Positions 7,944 through 18,000 are shown, counted from the stretch's first letter. The stretch: 64,000 nt of DNA from JAIVJM01 sp963816985 (GCA_963816985.1 CAWFMF010000004.1:186001-250000); one strand, 5' to 3'. A program made the numbers and translations. The notes: a model not told the origin generated them from the letters alone.

Positions 7944-8419
7944 CAGGAATACCCTCCTGATGGGTTCGTCTTTAGAAGAAAAGACTTGCTACCACTAGCA
8001 GATGGTAGTACACTCCGATTGCGTAACTGATTCGCCGTGAGTATGAACCTTTCATGCTCAACGGCGATGCTCATCAATTCTCTGAGGTTGAGGAGCTACG
8101 CATCCGACCCGTTGCCTTAGATTTTCAAAGAAAAGAACGCGCGGAATATATCATAAGGAGCCTCACATCAATGGGCATTTTAGTTGGGGATTAACGGTCA
8201 GGGGTGCGGGGGTGCGCACCTCTTAGCACGCCCGCCTTTTGAGGGTAGGCGGGTTGTGCTGCGTGGGGCCGCGTGCGCGCAACGGACGGCGCGTGCGCGG
8301 CCTCGGCATATGCGTGGGGCATAAAAAACCTCTTACTTCGGGCCGCGATTGGGTATAAGATGCCCGCGCTTCCTCGCTCTCACTGGTGCCCCTTTCCTCA
8401 CAAAGGAGAAAACTCACCC
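7944..8419. other. Intergenic region between divergent XRE gene and small orphan gene
   Basis: It holds the likely promoter and operator of the XRE gene (inverted repeat 7989-8008), a CTCAAC/GTTGAG inverted pair (8056-8092), a tiny frame at 8171 (MGILVGD) with AAGGAG ten bases upstream that may be a leader or remnant, and a hairpin at 8225-8260. GCGTGCGCGGCCTCGGC at 8291-8307 recurs at 9473-9489. A TATAAG near 8355 could serve the gene at 8420. I see no further gene. Confidence 0.45.
8225..8260. repeat. GC-rich hairpin
   Basis: AGCAC-G-CCCGCCT (8225-8237) pairs with AGGCGGG-TT-GTGCT (8247-8260) around a short loop. It stands upstream of the orphan gene at 8420 and lacks a following T-run. 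Confidence 0.5.
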
Positions 8420-8797
8420 ATGGCTAAAGATCAAACGACGAGGCTCAAACCGGCTTTCCTCGAAGCCGACAAAAGCAGCCACGCGGCCTTGCAGGCCATC
8501 ACCTCATACGCGCCCGCGAACGTCACTTTCGCGCTCGCGTCCATCAACGCCGCGCGCGCGGCGCTCGACACGGCGCAGGCCGCCGAAGCGCAGACGGCTG
8601 CCGCCGCCGCCTCGGCGCGCGACGACGCCGTGACGAAGGAATGGGAGTTTCATAACCTCATGCTCGGCGCTAAAGATCAGGTCGTCGCGCAGTTCGGCAG
8701 GGACTCGAACGAGGTGCAGTCGGTGGGCTTGAAGAAGGCTTCGGAGTACAGGACGCGCAGGCGCGCGACGACGAAGGGCTCAACGCCGCCGGGATAG
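8420..8797 (+). CDS. Small conserved-looking hypothetical protein
   Basis: The ATG at 8420 follows AAAGGAGAA at good spacing and gives 125 residues; longer in-frame versions overlap leader DNA. The protein is helical and Ala-rich in the middle (residues 35-75, probably coiled coil). It ends with the segment EFHNLMLGAKDQVVAQFGRDSNEVQSVGLKKASEYRTRRR, split here as LMLGAKDQVVAQFG and SNEVQSVGLKKASEY, with a basic tail. I recall similar small proteins in acidobacterial and cyanobacterial genomes without function. No signal peptide or metal motif is seen. It is followed by a palindromic repeat element. Confidence 0.6.
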   Translation: MAKDQTTRLKPAFLEADKSSHAALQAITSYAPANVTFALASINAARAALDTAQAAEAQTAAAAASARDDAVTKEWEFHNLMLGAKDQVVAQFGRDSNEVQSVGLKKASEYRTRRRATTKGSTPPG

Positions 8798-8807
8798 GTT
8801 AGTTTGT

Positions 8808-8887
8808 CAAAGCCCCTGCGAGGGGCGGAAGAACTTACCCCACGTCTCGCGTCCCTCGTCTGAGTTCTTCCGCTCCTCGCGGGGGCC
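8808..8887. repeat. GC-rich palindromic element (B1)
   Basis: The left arm begins AGCCCCTGCGAGGGGCGG (8810) and continues into GAAGAACTTA. The right arm (8861-8887) reads TGAGTTCTTCCGCTCCTCG then GGGGGCC. Each arm also contains its own small palindrome. It is the first of seven related elements in the window and may act as a 3' end structure for the preceding gene. Confidence 0.75.
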
Positions 8888-8926
8888 ACAAAGGCTTGAA
8901 GGGCTCCGAGCACATTGATTTTGAAG

Positions 8927-8954
8927 TTGACGCCAGAACCCCGCATGCTAACCT
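8927..8954 (+). promoter_or_regulatory. Possible sigma-70-type promoter
   Basis: TTGACG (8927-8932) and TAACCT (8949-8954) are separated by 16 bases, and a TG one base before the -10 makes it an extended -10. It would drive the secreted protein gene at 9050. The -10 match is weak. Confidence 0.35.
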
Positions 8955-9049
8955 GAAGGCCAGAGACTTGGCCGACAAAGCTTACATGAAAGGCCGCTAG
9001 ACCGGCGCGGTTTGAACCGCCGCCGCCGAGCCGAAACAAGGAGAAGCCG

Positions 9050-9442
9050 ATGAGAATGTTGACCCGGATACTTTTATGCTGCGCGTTCTGCCTTTTGACT
9101 GTGCCCGTCGCGTCCGCGCAAAAGGGAGCCAAAGCGAAGCCCTTCCCCACCGAAGGCACTTTCAGCAACATCACCGCCGGCCCCGGCGGCGACTACGGCG
9201 GGATGCAGATTTATCTGACCGACGCGGACGGGCAATTCTACGCCGCCGTGACCATTGCCGAAGGGGTTCTGCTTCCCCCTGTGCTCGTCAAAGTGCAGGT
9301 GCAGGTCGAAGCGCGCAAGATAGAGTTCGTGCTCCCCGGCGAGGACGGCGGGCGCAAATTCACCGGAACCGTCTCGGCGGACGGGCTCGCGCTCGTCGAA
9401 GGCGGGAGTAAGAGCTTCTTAAAAAGGACGTGTCTCGACTAA
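9050..9442 (+). CDS. Small secreted protein of unknown function
   Basis: The ATG at 9050 is preceded by AAGGAGAAGCCG. Residues 1-23 form a signal peptide (MRMLTRILLCCAFCLLTVPV, cleavage after SAQ). The mature part, about 107 residues, has alternating hydrophobic strands (MQIYLTDA, FYAAVTIAEG, VKVQVQVEARKIEFVLPG, FTGTVSADGLAL) and so is probably a small beta barrel or sandwich in the periplasm or outside. A Cys near the C-terminus (KRTCLD) is the only cysteine after the signal. I do not recognise the family. Confidence 0.6.
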   Translation: MRMLTRILLCCAFCLLTVPVASAQKGAKAKPFPTEGTFSNITAGPGGDYGGMQIYLTDADGQFYAAVTIAEGVLLPPVLVKVQVQVEARKIEFVLPGEDGGRKFTGTVSADGLALVEGGSKSFLKRTCLD

Positions 9443-9495
9443 GTTTGGATTGACCAGCGCGTCGGGCGTGACGCGTGCGCGGCCTCGGCGTAAAG

Positions 9496-9568
9496 AGCCC
9501 CGAAGGGGCGGAAGAATTTAGCCCACGGCTGACGCCGTGGCCTAATCTTCCGCCCCTGTCAGGGGCTT
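9496..9568. repeat. GC-rich palindromic element (B2) between convergent genes
   Basis: The left arm carries AGCCCCGAAGGGGCGGAAGA then TTTAGCCCACGGC. The right arm carries GCCGTGGCCTAATCTTCCGC then CCCTGTCAGGGGCT. It sits between two convergent genes and may serve as a bidirectional transcription end. Its TTTAGCCCACGGC module recurs in B4 and B7. Confidence 0.75.
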
Positions 9569-9590
9569 AATCAAACCACTTCTAAGCGCG

Positions 9591-10610
9591 TTAGCCTTTC
9601 GGGTTCTCCTCGTCGCCGTCGTTCTTGGCCTCCGTGTCGGGGGCGGGGCGGTCTTTGGAGGGTTGCGTCTGGCTCTTCTCGCGGGGCTTGACGGTGGAGC
9701 GGACGACGATGATTTTGTTGAGGAGGTCGAACCAGAAGGGCGCGCCCTGCGAGACGGCGAGCGCCGTCAGGATGAAGCCGACTATCTTGAGGGGCCAGCC
9801 GCTGGGGTCGGGCATGCCGCGCGGGTTGACGGCCATCGGCTCCGAAGACCAGCCGATGGGCAGGCCGAGGTCGTTGATTTCGCCGCGCATCTGCGCGATG
9901 CGTTTGATGGATTCGTCGTACTGCTGCTGAGCCGTGCGCTCGCCGGCGGCGGGGTCGGGCGTCGGGAGCGGCGTCTTGGCGTAGTTCTCGGCGGCGGCGA
10001 CGACCGTCGCGCGCAGGTCGGGGTTGTGCGCGAGCGTCTGGACGATGTTGACGCTGTCAATGTTCAGCCCGACGGCGGCGGCCAGCCCGATGCCGAGCAG
10101 AATCCAGTGCGTCCGCCGCTTGTAGCCGCCGGAGACGCGATCCATCGCGTCGTCGAACCACTTCTCGATGTTGTCGCGCGCCTTGTCGAAGTCGCCGCTC
10201 GCCTCGTCCATCAGCGAGATGAGCGAGCCCTTGAGGTTGAGGGGGAGTTCCGTGTCGGGCAGACGCGTGATGGTCGAGCGGAGCAGCTCGATGTTCTTCG
10301 TCACCCCGGCGATTGCCTGGGGCGTCTTCTCGGCGGCGGCGGTCGCCATGTTCCAGAGGGCGAGACTGAAGGTGCGCGAGGGGATGTAAGAGGGGTTCTT
10401 GCCGAGCGTCTCGATGAGCGGGTGCTTGAAGAAGTCCTCCGCCAGATTAGGGTTCGCGAGGAGCTTCGCGATGCCTTTCTTCAAGTCGCGCGCGCGGAAC
10501 TTGAAGAGCGACTCGAAGAACTCGCTGAGGGCCGAGCACAGGAGACTCAGCAGGAGGTAGACGAAGGCCATCGCGAGGGCGATTTCGAGGATGTTCGAGC
10601 CGAACAGCAT
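9591..10610 (-). CDS. Membrane protein of unknown function
   Basis: This protein has 339 residues. The ATG at 10610 has AAGGAG 11 bases upstream. An N-terminal hydrophobic segment (residues 5-30, ILEIALAMAFVYLLLSLLCS) is followed by a basic amphipathic stretch and a long helical region. There is a second transmembrane segment near 170-190 (WILLGIGLAAAVGLNI) and a third near 275-300 (KIVGFILTALAVSQGAPFWF). The C-terminal 40 residues are charged, Pro/Asp/Glu-rich and probably disordered. Such an architecture is often seen in uncharacterised inner-membrane scaffolds. No enzyme motif is visible, and it appears monocistronic. Confidence 0.65.
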   Translation of the reverse strand: MLFGSNILEIALAMAFVYLLLSLLCSALSEFFESLFKFRARDLKKGIAKLLANPNLAEDFFKHPLIETLGKNPSYIPSRTFSLALWNMATAAAEKTPQAIAGVTKNIELLRSTITRLPDTELPLNLKGSLISLMDEASGDFDKARDNIEKWFDDAMDRVSGGYKRRTHWILLGIGLAAAVGLNIDSVNIVQTLAHNPDLRATVVAAAENYAKTPLPTPDPAAGERTAQQQYDESIKRIAQMRGEINDLGLPIGWSSEPMAVNPRGMPDPSGWPLKIVGFILTALAVSQGAPFWFDLLNKIIVVRSTVKPREKSQTQPSKDRPAPDTEAKNDGDEENPKG

Positions 10611-10822
10611 GGCGGGTGTTTCTCCTTACTTGAAGGGGACTGGGGAAGAACGCCGGCCCTCTTCCGGTGCGGGCGCGGGACGCTCTGCGCGTGAGTGCTT
10701 CGCGCTTCGCTTCGGGGTCTCGGCGGCGGCTAGGATAGCAAAAGCGTCGGCGGACGGATACGGTTTTCGGTTCAAACGGCGGCTAGGATAAAGGCGACCG
10801 TCACAGACGAGAAGCAAAACGT

Positions 10823-11034
10823 CGCCCTGTAAGGGCGCAAGGTAATAGCCGGGGGCAAGTGCGCAGCACGTCGCCCTCGGTAGCGACGAGAAAAGAGATT
10901 CGACCCTGAAGGGGTCGCACCGCGACGTTGCGTCTGCGACCCCTTCAGGGTCGGATTATTTTTGCGTGCTGTTCCGGGGGCGGCGCAAACTTTGTTTGCT
11001 TGCCCCCGGCTATTACCTTGCGCCCCTTCGGGGC
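10823..11034. repeat. Large nested palindromic element (B3); encodes the C-terminus of the adjacent gene
   Basis: The outer arms are 10823-10859 and 10999-11034, sharing CAAGGTAATAGCCGGGGGCA and its inverse. The inner arms (10901-10920 and 10934-10953) carry CGACCCTGAAGGGGTCGC and its inverse. The right outer arm overlaps the 3' end of the minus-strand gene at 11013 and supplies its last codons (PKPRRGAR) and TAA stop. Element B5 at 54826 has the same two-layer organisation. Confidence 0.85.
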
Positions 11035-12116
11035 TTCGGCAGGCCGTTGGTGTTGCGCGGCGCGGGCTTGGGGACGACGGTCGGTGCGGGGACGGGCGCG
11101 GGGCCGCCGCGCGTGCTGACCCAGAGTTCGACGGCGAGGCTCTCGCGCAAGCCCCCGTCAACGGCCCGCACGCGGTCGGCTCCGAGGCCGCGCGCGTTGA
11201 CGAGGTAGTCAACGGCGCGGTCGGCGCGGCGCTGTGCTTCGTCCCGCCGACCGCCGCGACCGCCGTAGACGAGGACGTAGGCGACCAACTCCGGCTCTTC
11301 GTTCAGCGTGTGATGAAAGTTATCGAGCCGCGCCTTCTCGTCGCCGATGGTGATGTTGGGGTAATCGTCCCACTTGTAGGGGGCGACGCCGACGCCGGTC
11401 TCCATCTTCCCCCTGCTCTCGCACCCCGCCGGGAGGCCCAAGACTTCGACCTCCGCCGCGACCACTTTGGGGCTCGCGTCAAGCTCGCCGACCGTAATCT
11501 TGTCGCTCCCCTGCCCGCTCAGGATTGTGCCGTGCGAGACCGTCCAGCGGAAGGTCGGGCGCACCGAAGGGTCGCCGTCGCGGAGCGACACGCCGAAGGT
11601 CAGAGGCCCGTTCGCCCTCAAGAGGTATGTCTCGCCGGCGGCCCGGATGTGCGGGCAGATAATCATTGACTCGCGCGGCGCGGTCGGCGTCGGCTCCGGC
11701 GGCTTCGCGCCTCTCGCCAAGACCCACAGCTCGACCGTCGCCTGCTCTCGCAAGCCCCCTTCAACGAGCGCAACCCGACCGGGCTTGATGTCCATGTTCT
11801 CGAAGAGCTTCTCCTCAAGGATTTTGATGCGCGCCGCGCCGTCCGGCGAGCTGTAGTTGCTCACGCGCGACGTGTAGACGACGACGTGGCCGCGCTCGCG
11901 CGGGCGTCGCTTCAGGTACCGGACGAAGCTTTCGAGCTTTTGCCACTCGTACACCTGCGTCTCGCCGAACAGGCGCGGCGCGGGGCGGCGTTGCGCTTGC
12001 GCGAGGGAGTTCGTCGCGTGTGCGAAGGCGAAGACGAGGAGGAGCAGCAGCAACGAAGAGAGGAGGCGCGACGTGCGCCGAGGTGACGTGCGTTTGAGGT
12101 TTGACGCGTTGACCAT
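11013..12116 (-). CDS. Secreted protein with duplicated C-terminal-like module flanking an Ig/PKD-like domain
   Basis: I start at the ATG at 12116 (367 residues); a TTG at 12158 overlaps the malic enzyme stop and only adds residues before the signal peptide. Residues ~15-40 (LLSSLLLLLLVFAFAHATNS) form the signal. An OmpA-like half module follows, with a ...KILEEKLFENMDIK...ALVEGGLREQATVELWVLARG pattern. A beta-rich central part (FRWTVSHGTILSGQGSDKI) resembles PKD/Ig-like domains. A second copy of the module ends the protein (DYLVNARGLGADRVRAVDGG, then LRESLAVELWVS). It is probably periplasmic. It lies 25 bases after malic enzyme on the same strand. The last codons are encoded by repeat element B3. 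Confidence 0.62.
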   Translation of the reverse strand: MVNASNLKRTSPRRTSRLLSSLLLLLLVFAFAHATNSLAQAQRRPAPRLFGETQVYEWQKLESFVRYLKRRPRERGHVVVYTSRVSNYSSPDGAARIKILEEKLFENMDIKPGRVALVEGGLREQATVELWVLARGAKPPEPTPTAPRESMIICPHIRAAGETYLLRANGPLTFGVSLRDGDPSVRPTFRWTVSHGTILSGQGSDKITVGELDASPKVVAAEVEVLGLPAGCESRGKMETGVGVAPYKWDDYPNITIGDEKARLDNFHHTLNEEPELVAYVLVYGGRGGRRDEAQRRADRAVDYLVNARGLGADRVRAVDGGLRESLAVELWVSTRGGPAPVPAPTVVPKPAPRNTNGLPKPRRGAR

Positions 12117-12141
12117 GCCGGTGCGCGAGGAGCCGTGCGGC

Positions 12142-13585
<1,444 letters not shown>

Positions 13586-13720
13586 CCGAAAACCTTTCAA
13601 GGGTTGATTCGCAAGACCTTCAGGGATGACTTGGTTTTACTCTAACCCCAACGACGGAGACGCGCAAGCAGCGTCGCCTTCATCAACTTGCCCGGCGAGC
13701 CGCGCGCGGTTTTTCGGGAT

Positions 13721-14755
13721 TCACTTCCTCCCGTCGTTCTCCTTGAACGCCTCGCCGAGTGCGCGCGCAATCTCCTTCAAGTCCGAAGCGTTGGCGTCGC
13801 CGCGTCGCGCCGCGAGTTTCAGAGAGACATCGCCGAGCAGCACATAGAGCATGAGCGCCGTCGAGTCGCCGTCCTTGAGAAGCGCGGCGAGGTGCTTGCG
13901 CACGGTCTCCACGTCGGCGCGCGCGAAGGTTCCCGTGAGCGCGCGCCGGGGGCTCCGCGCCGAGAGATTTTCGAGCGTCCCGCGCAAGAGCGGCAGCAGC
14001 ACCTCTCGCGCACGTTTCTCCGAGAGGCCGCAGCGTTCGAGCATCCGCGAGGCGGTGTCGAAGAGCGCGACCGTGTGGCCCGAAGTCATCACCGCCGCCG
14101 CGTGATAGAGCGCCTTGTCGCGCGCGCGCACGGAAAAGCTCTGGCCGCCGAGGTCGCGCACGACGCGCCGCGCCGCCGCCGCCGCCGCGCGCTCGCCTTC
14201 GACGCAGAAGAACGCGCCGCGCAAACGCTCGGCCCCGCTCGCGGCGTCGCTCACCGGCGCGAGCGGGTGCATCGAGCCCGTGCTGAAGCCGCGCTCACGC
14301 AGAGGCGCGAGCACCTCCGAAGAGAGCGCGCCGCTCGTGTGGAGCACGACGCGGCCTCTCTGTCCTTTCGAACTTAAAGCGGCGAGGCGCGCGGCGGTCT
14401 CGGCAATCGCGTCGTCGGGCGTCGTGATGAAGAGGAGTTGAGTCGGCGGGAGAAGTTCGAGCTGTGCGGAGTTAAGTGCGTGCGCGTGCGACACCCCGGC
14501 GAGCGCGGCGGCGCGTCGGGCGTGCGCGGCCCGACGCGCGACCAAGGCCCGCACGTCGTAACCGCACGCGGCGAGCGCGAGCGCGAGGGCCGTGCCGAGC
14601 CGCCCCGCGCCGACGACGGCCACGGACGGACGGGCAGAGGGGGAAAGGGGCAAAAGAGGAAAAGGGGAAGAGGGATTACCCGCCTTCCCTTTTACCCCTT
14701 TACCCTTTTCCCCTTTGACCCTTTGCTTGCCTTTTGCTTTCGTCTTACGCGGCAT
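13721..14755 (-). CDS. DUF2520 (Rossmann-like plus helical) oxidoreductase-like protein
   Basis: The ATG at 14755 overlaps the stop of the upstream ATPase gene by 11 bases, which suggests translational coupling. Residues 43-200 form a Rossmann-like domain with GAGRLG at 49-54 (PSVAVVGAGRLGTALALALA), similar to ProC/6-phosphogluconate-type folds. The DUF2520 helical part includes RARDKALYHAAAVMTSGHTV near 235. The substrate is unknown. Residues 5-42 (Lys/Gly-rich, then Pro/Ser-rich) are encoded by a word-repeat hairpin (A1) and look like a non-ancestral extension. The linkage to a giant ATPase is notable but unexplained. Confidence 0.78.
   Translation of the reverse strand: MPRKTKAKGKQRVKGEKGKGVKGKAGNPSSPFPLLPLSPSARPSVAVVGAGRLGTALALALAACGYDVRALVARRAAHARRAAALAGVSHAHALNSAQLELLPPTQLLFITTPDDAIAETAARLAALSSKGQRGRVVLHTSGALSSEVLAPLRERGFSTGSMHPLAPVSDAASGAERLRGAFFCVEGERAAAAAARRVVRDLGGQSFSVRARDKALYHAAAVMTSGHTVALFDTASRMLERCGLSEKRAREVLLPLLRGTLENLSARSPRRALTGTFARADVETVRKHLAALLKDGDSTALMLYVLLGDVSLKLAARRGDANASDLKEIARALGEAFKENDGRK
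14637..14741. repeat. Word-repeat hairpin A1 (AAAAGGGG-type), within N-terminal codons of the DUF2520 gene
   Basis: Purine-rich left arm (14637-14674) and pyrimidine-rich right arm (14683-14741) are built from repeats of AAAGGGGTAAA-like words in opposite orientation. Both arms fall in the first ~42 codons of the DUF2520 gene. Confidence 0.75.
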
Positions 14756-17510
14756 TGATGTTTTGTCGGGCGACGACTTCGATGAGCACGGGACGTTCGG
14801 GCAGCTCGTCGAGCCACTGCTGGAAGCGCGAGCGCAGCTCGTCGCGCGTCAACAGCCCGACCTCGCCGACGGGCGACGCGACGCGCACGGGCGGCGGGGC
14901 CGCCGTCCTCTGCAACGCGCGCTCGACGAGCCGCACGTCGTGCCGCGAGAAGCGTTCGGGCGTGTTGCCCTGCGCGAAGGCGGTCGAGAGAAAGCGAGCG
15001 CGCCGGGCCGCTTCAACGTCCTCCTCGCGGCGCGCGAGCGCGTCGAGCGCGATGGCGAGGTGGCCGCCGAGCATCGAGAGCGTGCGGCGGTAGACCTTGA
15101 GGCCGTGCTTCATCAACTCTTCCAGCTCAAGCGGCAGCAGCTCGTACTCGGCGGCGCGCGCGAGGCGGAAAGAGCACGCGCACGACGACTGCGTTTCGAG
15201 CAACTGGCGGACGGGCAGCTCGCACCGCGCGCCGTCCGCGCGACGCAGAAGCCCTTCGGCCTGCCGCCAGACGTGCGCGCTGACGACGGGCAGACGGGCC
15301 AGCGCCTCGAACTCGCGCCAGCGGTCGCCGCGCCGCAGACGCCTTAAGGCTTCGAGGTCTTCGCGGCTGCCCATCGTTTTATCATGGATGGCGGCGTAAT
15401 GCTCGACGTAGCGCGCGTGGAATTCGAGCCACAGCCGCCCGAAGCGTTCGCGCCGCTCGTCGTCGAGCAGGCTGTTCGGGTCTTCGGCGATGGCGAGCAG
15501 CTCGCGCCGCGCCGTCTCGATTTCGGGGACGCCGGTCGGCTCGGCGGTGGCGAGGTAGTCGCGCTCTGTCGCGCGGCACGCGAAGCCTTCGACGAGCGCC
15601 GTCAAATCTTCGAGACGGCGAGAGACGTGCACGAACCTCTCCGCCGAATCGCCGAAGGCGAGCGCGGCACGCTCCAAGCCGTCTTCGAGCGTGAGTCGCC
15701 CGGCGAGCGCGGCCTCGACGGCGGTCACGGCCCGCCCGAAGCCGCGGCTCACTTCGGCGTTGACGCCCCACATCGTCGTCGTCAGACCCGAAGCGGGGAG
15801 CGCCGAGAAGTGCCGCGTGATGTCGCGCGCGCGCCAGCCTTCGAGCCATTCCGTGAGCGCCGCGCAAATCTCGCCGCGCCCCTGCGGGTCGCCGACGAGC
15901 GGGAGCGCGGGCCTTGCGGTCAGAAGCCGCGCCCACTCGCTCAGGCTCTCGGCGCGCGGGTGTGCGGAGACGGCGGGGACTCGCTCCTTCGTCGAGTCCG
16001 TCGGCGGGCTCGCACTCTCGCCCGCGACGGTCGGAGGCGTTGACTGTGCCTGCGCCTGCGCGTCGGGGACTTCGTTGATGAGAGTGTTGCCCTCCGCCCT
16101 CACGTCTCCCGCCGCAAAAGTTTCGGTGGGCGGCAGGTTGCCGACGAGCACTTCAGCGGAAACGTTCGCCGCCGGGACTTGCGCGGCGGGCGGGGCTTTG
16201 AAGTCGTCAAGAGCGCTGATGCGGAAACAGTAGAGAGCCGTCGCTCCGTCGTTCCTTTGCAGGCTGCCGGGCAGCGCCTCTGCGGCGAAGCGCGCGAGTG
16301 TCTCTTCGACTTGCGCCACCACGCCCGGCGTCGAGTCGTCGTCTATCAGGAGCAGGGCCGCGCACAACTCGGCGGCGGTCGCGCCGCGCCCGTCGAGCGA
16401 GAGGACGAAGAGGCTCTTCAAGATGAGACGCGCCTGATGCCGCTGCATGACGGGCATCTGCCCGATGCTCTGCGCCACGAGATGGTCGTAGGAGGCGAAG
16501 GCGTCGCGCAGCTCCGAAGCCTGACGCAGCTCGTTCTCGGCCCCGTCGAAGACCTCGTCGAGCAGGACGAGCGAGAGCGCGGGCCGCGCCGCCGCGCGCG
16601 CCGAGACTCCCGCCGCGAACGGCAGGAACGCGAAGGTCGGGACGTAGAGACGCACCGAAGGGGCCACCTCCGCCAGCAGCGGGTGGACGGGGTAGAGCGA
16701 GGAGAAGCGCGCTTCACTCCAGTTGAATCCGGGGACGCTCGCGCGGAGGTTGTGGTAGATGTCGCTCAGCGCCGCGCGCCCCTGCGGCTTCTTGCGCAGG
16801 ACGAACTGCTCGACGACGCGGTAGAGGTTTTCGGGGTCGAGGTAGTCTATGCGGTAGGTTCCGGAGAGCGCGACGTTCGCGCCGTCCGCGCCCTCGATGT
16901 CGTCGTCGAGCGCGAGCGCGACGAAGGCGTTGACGCCGAGCGACGTGACGGCCAACTCGCCCAAGAGCGGCCCGTCGTCGCGCCTCACACGCGCCGGGCG
17001 GTTAAAGGCCGTGTCCACGAGGACGACGAGCGTTTCGTCCAGGGCGCGCGAGGCGGCGACGGCGAGCATCCCCGCCGGGTCGTGGCCCCACTGCGCGTCG
17101 TCGCCGCCGAAGACCTGCGCGAAGGCGTCGGCCATCTCCTCGGCCAGAGAGACGCGCGACCCGCGCTCGACCCGCACCACGGCGTAGCGACGCCCCGTGA
17201 GCCGCCGCGCGCTCGTCGAGACGTGCGCGTCCGAGACGACCGAACGCAGCCGCTCCGAGCCGGCGAGCGCGCCGAAGACCGCTAAGGTGTGGCTCTTGCC
17301 GACGCCGCGCGCCCCGGCGAGCGCGAGCGCCGCGCCCTGCCCGCGCGGGAGGTCGGCCAGAGAGTCGAGCCACCGCGCCAGCAAATCCGCCGTCATGTCC
17401 GTGAAGCGGTAGGCGTCGAGCGCCCGCGCCGGGTCGGTGGCGAGATTCCCTATCTGCTCGAATGATTGCGGTTCGACTAAATCCTTGATCTTGTCCTGCG
17501 TGCGTTTCAT
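14745..17510 (-). CDS. Large orphan P-loop ATPase resembling the DUF6079/PglY/BrxC group
   Basis: This protein has 921 residues. Walker A is GARGVGKSHT near residue 67. A Walker B-like strand, ETLVVLVDTAFNRP, lies near 157. The segments NLYRVVEQFVLRKKPQGR and SSLYPVHPLLAEVAP (YPVHP near 270) recall the conserved core of BREX-associated ATPases (BrxC, PglY) and DUF6079 proteins; this is a motif-level resemblance, not a proven homology. A low-complexity linker (440-530) separates it from a helical C-terminal half with AERFVHVSRRLEDLTALVEG and a Cys pair SSCACS. No methyltransferase, PglZ or nuclease gene is nearby. It ends overlapping the DUF2520 gene. Likely an ATP-driven machine acting on nucleic acid or protein; role unknown. 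Confidence 0.6.
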   Translation of the reverse strand: MKRTQDKIKDLVEPQSFEQIGNLATDPARALDAYRFTDMTADLLARWLDSLADLPRGQGAALALAGARGVGKSHTLAVFGALAGSERLRSVVSDAHVSTSARRLTGRRYAVVRVERGSRVSLAEEMADAFAQVFGGDDAQWGHDPAGMLAVAASRALDETLVVLVDTAFNRPARVRRDDGPLLGELAVTSLGVNAFVALALDDDIEGADGANVALSGTYRIDYLDPENLYRVVEQFVLRKKPQGRAALSDIYHNLRASVPGFNWSEARFSSLYPVHPLLAEVAPSVRLYVPTFAFLPFAAGVSARAAARPALSLVLLDEVFDGAENELRQASELRDAFASYDHLVAQSIGQMPVMQRHQARLILKSLFVLSLDGRGATAAELCAALLLIDDDSTPGVVAQVEETLARFAAEALPGSLQRNDGATALYCFRISALDDFKAPPAAQVPAANVSAEVLVGNLPPTETFAAGDVRAEGNTLINEVPDAQAQAQSTPPTVAGESASPPTDSTKERVPAVSAHPRAESLSEWARLLTARPALPLVGDPQGRGEICAALTEWLEGWRARDITRHFSALPASGLTTTMWGVNAEVSRGFGRAVTAVEAALAGRLTLEDGLERAALAFGDSAERFVHVSRRLEDLTALVEGFACRATERDYLATAEPTGVPEIETARRELLAIAEDPNSLLDDERRERFGRLWLEFHARYVEHYAAIHDKTMGSREDLEALRRLRRGDRWREFEALARLPVVSAHVWRQAEGLLRRADGARCELPVRQLLETQSSCACSFRLARAAEYELLPLELEELMKHGLKVYRRTLSMLGGHLAIALDALARREEDVEAARRARFLSTAFAQGNTPERFSRHDVRLVERALQRTAAPPPVRVASPVGEVGLLTRDELRSRFQQWLDELPERPVLIEVVARQNINAA

Positions 17511-18000
17511 GCTTTACGAAGACGGGCTTGGATGGCTTGGGAAATCCCTCGGAAGTGAGGGCAGGAGGGCACTTTTGACTCTAACACGCGGCGCGCGCGG
17601 GGCGCAACGAATAAGTTTTTACACCGGCCAACGCCCGCGGCTGCTATAATCCGTGGGCTTTTAAGCCACAGGAAAAGAGTCGCCGCCGCAGCCGCCCGTG
17701 TGTGGGCCGAAGGGCTTTAATTCTCACCCGCGACCCGGCGCAACCTCTTGAGCGGGCAGGCGCATCAAAGGTTTACGCCTTGCCGGACACTCAGGAGTGG
17801 TTTCGAGTTTCCCGGCCATACCGTGCGGCGGGCGCTCCTTCGGTCAAGACAAGAAATTTGAATAGCGCCGCCCCTAGTACGTCCGGTCGGCGCTCAAACA
17901 CCCACGGGGAAGCCCCGCGCCGGTCTTGCTCAATCAAGGCCCGCGCTCGGTCGCTTCGCCGACGGCCACAGGCGTTGGAAAGTTTTTTGGAGGCTCTAAA
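17511..18000. other. Divergent intergenic region upstream of the M48 protease
   Basis: About 490 bases between the ATPase gene (minus) and the M48 protease (plus). It carries an extended -10 promoter candidate at 17642-17650 and the ribosome binding site GGAGG at 17989-17993. The rest shows no gene-like frame. The 5' leader would be about 350 bases, long enough for RNA regulation, but I recognise no riboswitch. Confidence 0.45.
17642..17650 (+). promoter_or_regulatory. Extended -10 promoter element
   Basis: TGCTATAAT is a perfect TATAAT (17645-17650) with an upstream TG, so a strong -35 is not required; TTTACA at 17618 is too far (21 bases). It would transcribe the M48 protease gene with a long leader. 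Confidence 0.55.

Noticed and set aside
8291..9489. Composite element bounded by the 17-base direct repeat GCGTGCGCGGCCTCGGC (8291 and 9473)
   Set aside because: Two short GC-rich copies flank two small genes, but no mobility gene or inverted ends are present; chance or REP-like origin is as likely.
14745..17510. A BREX or Pgl defence island
   Set aside because: Only the ATPase-like gene is present; pglX, pglZ, brxA/B/L or nuclease genes are absent from the flanks.
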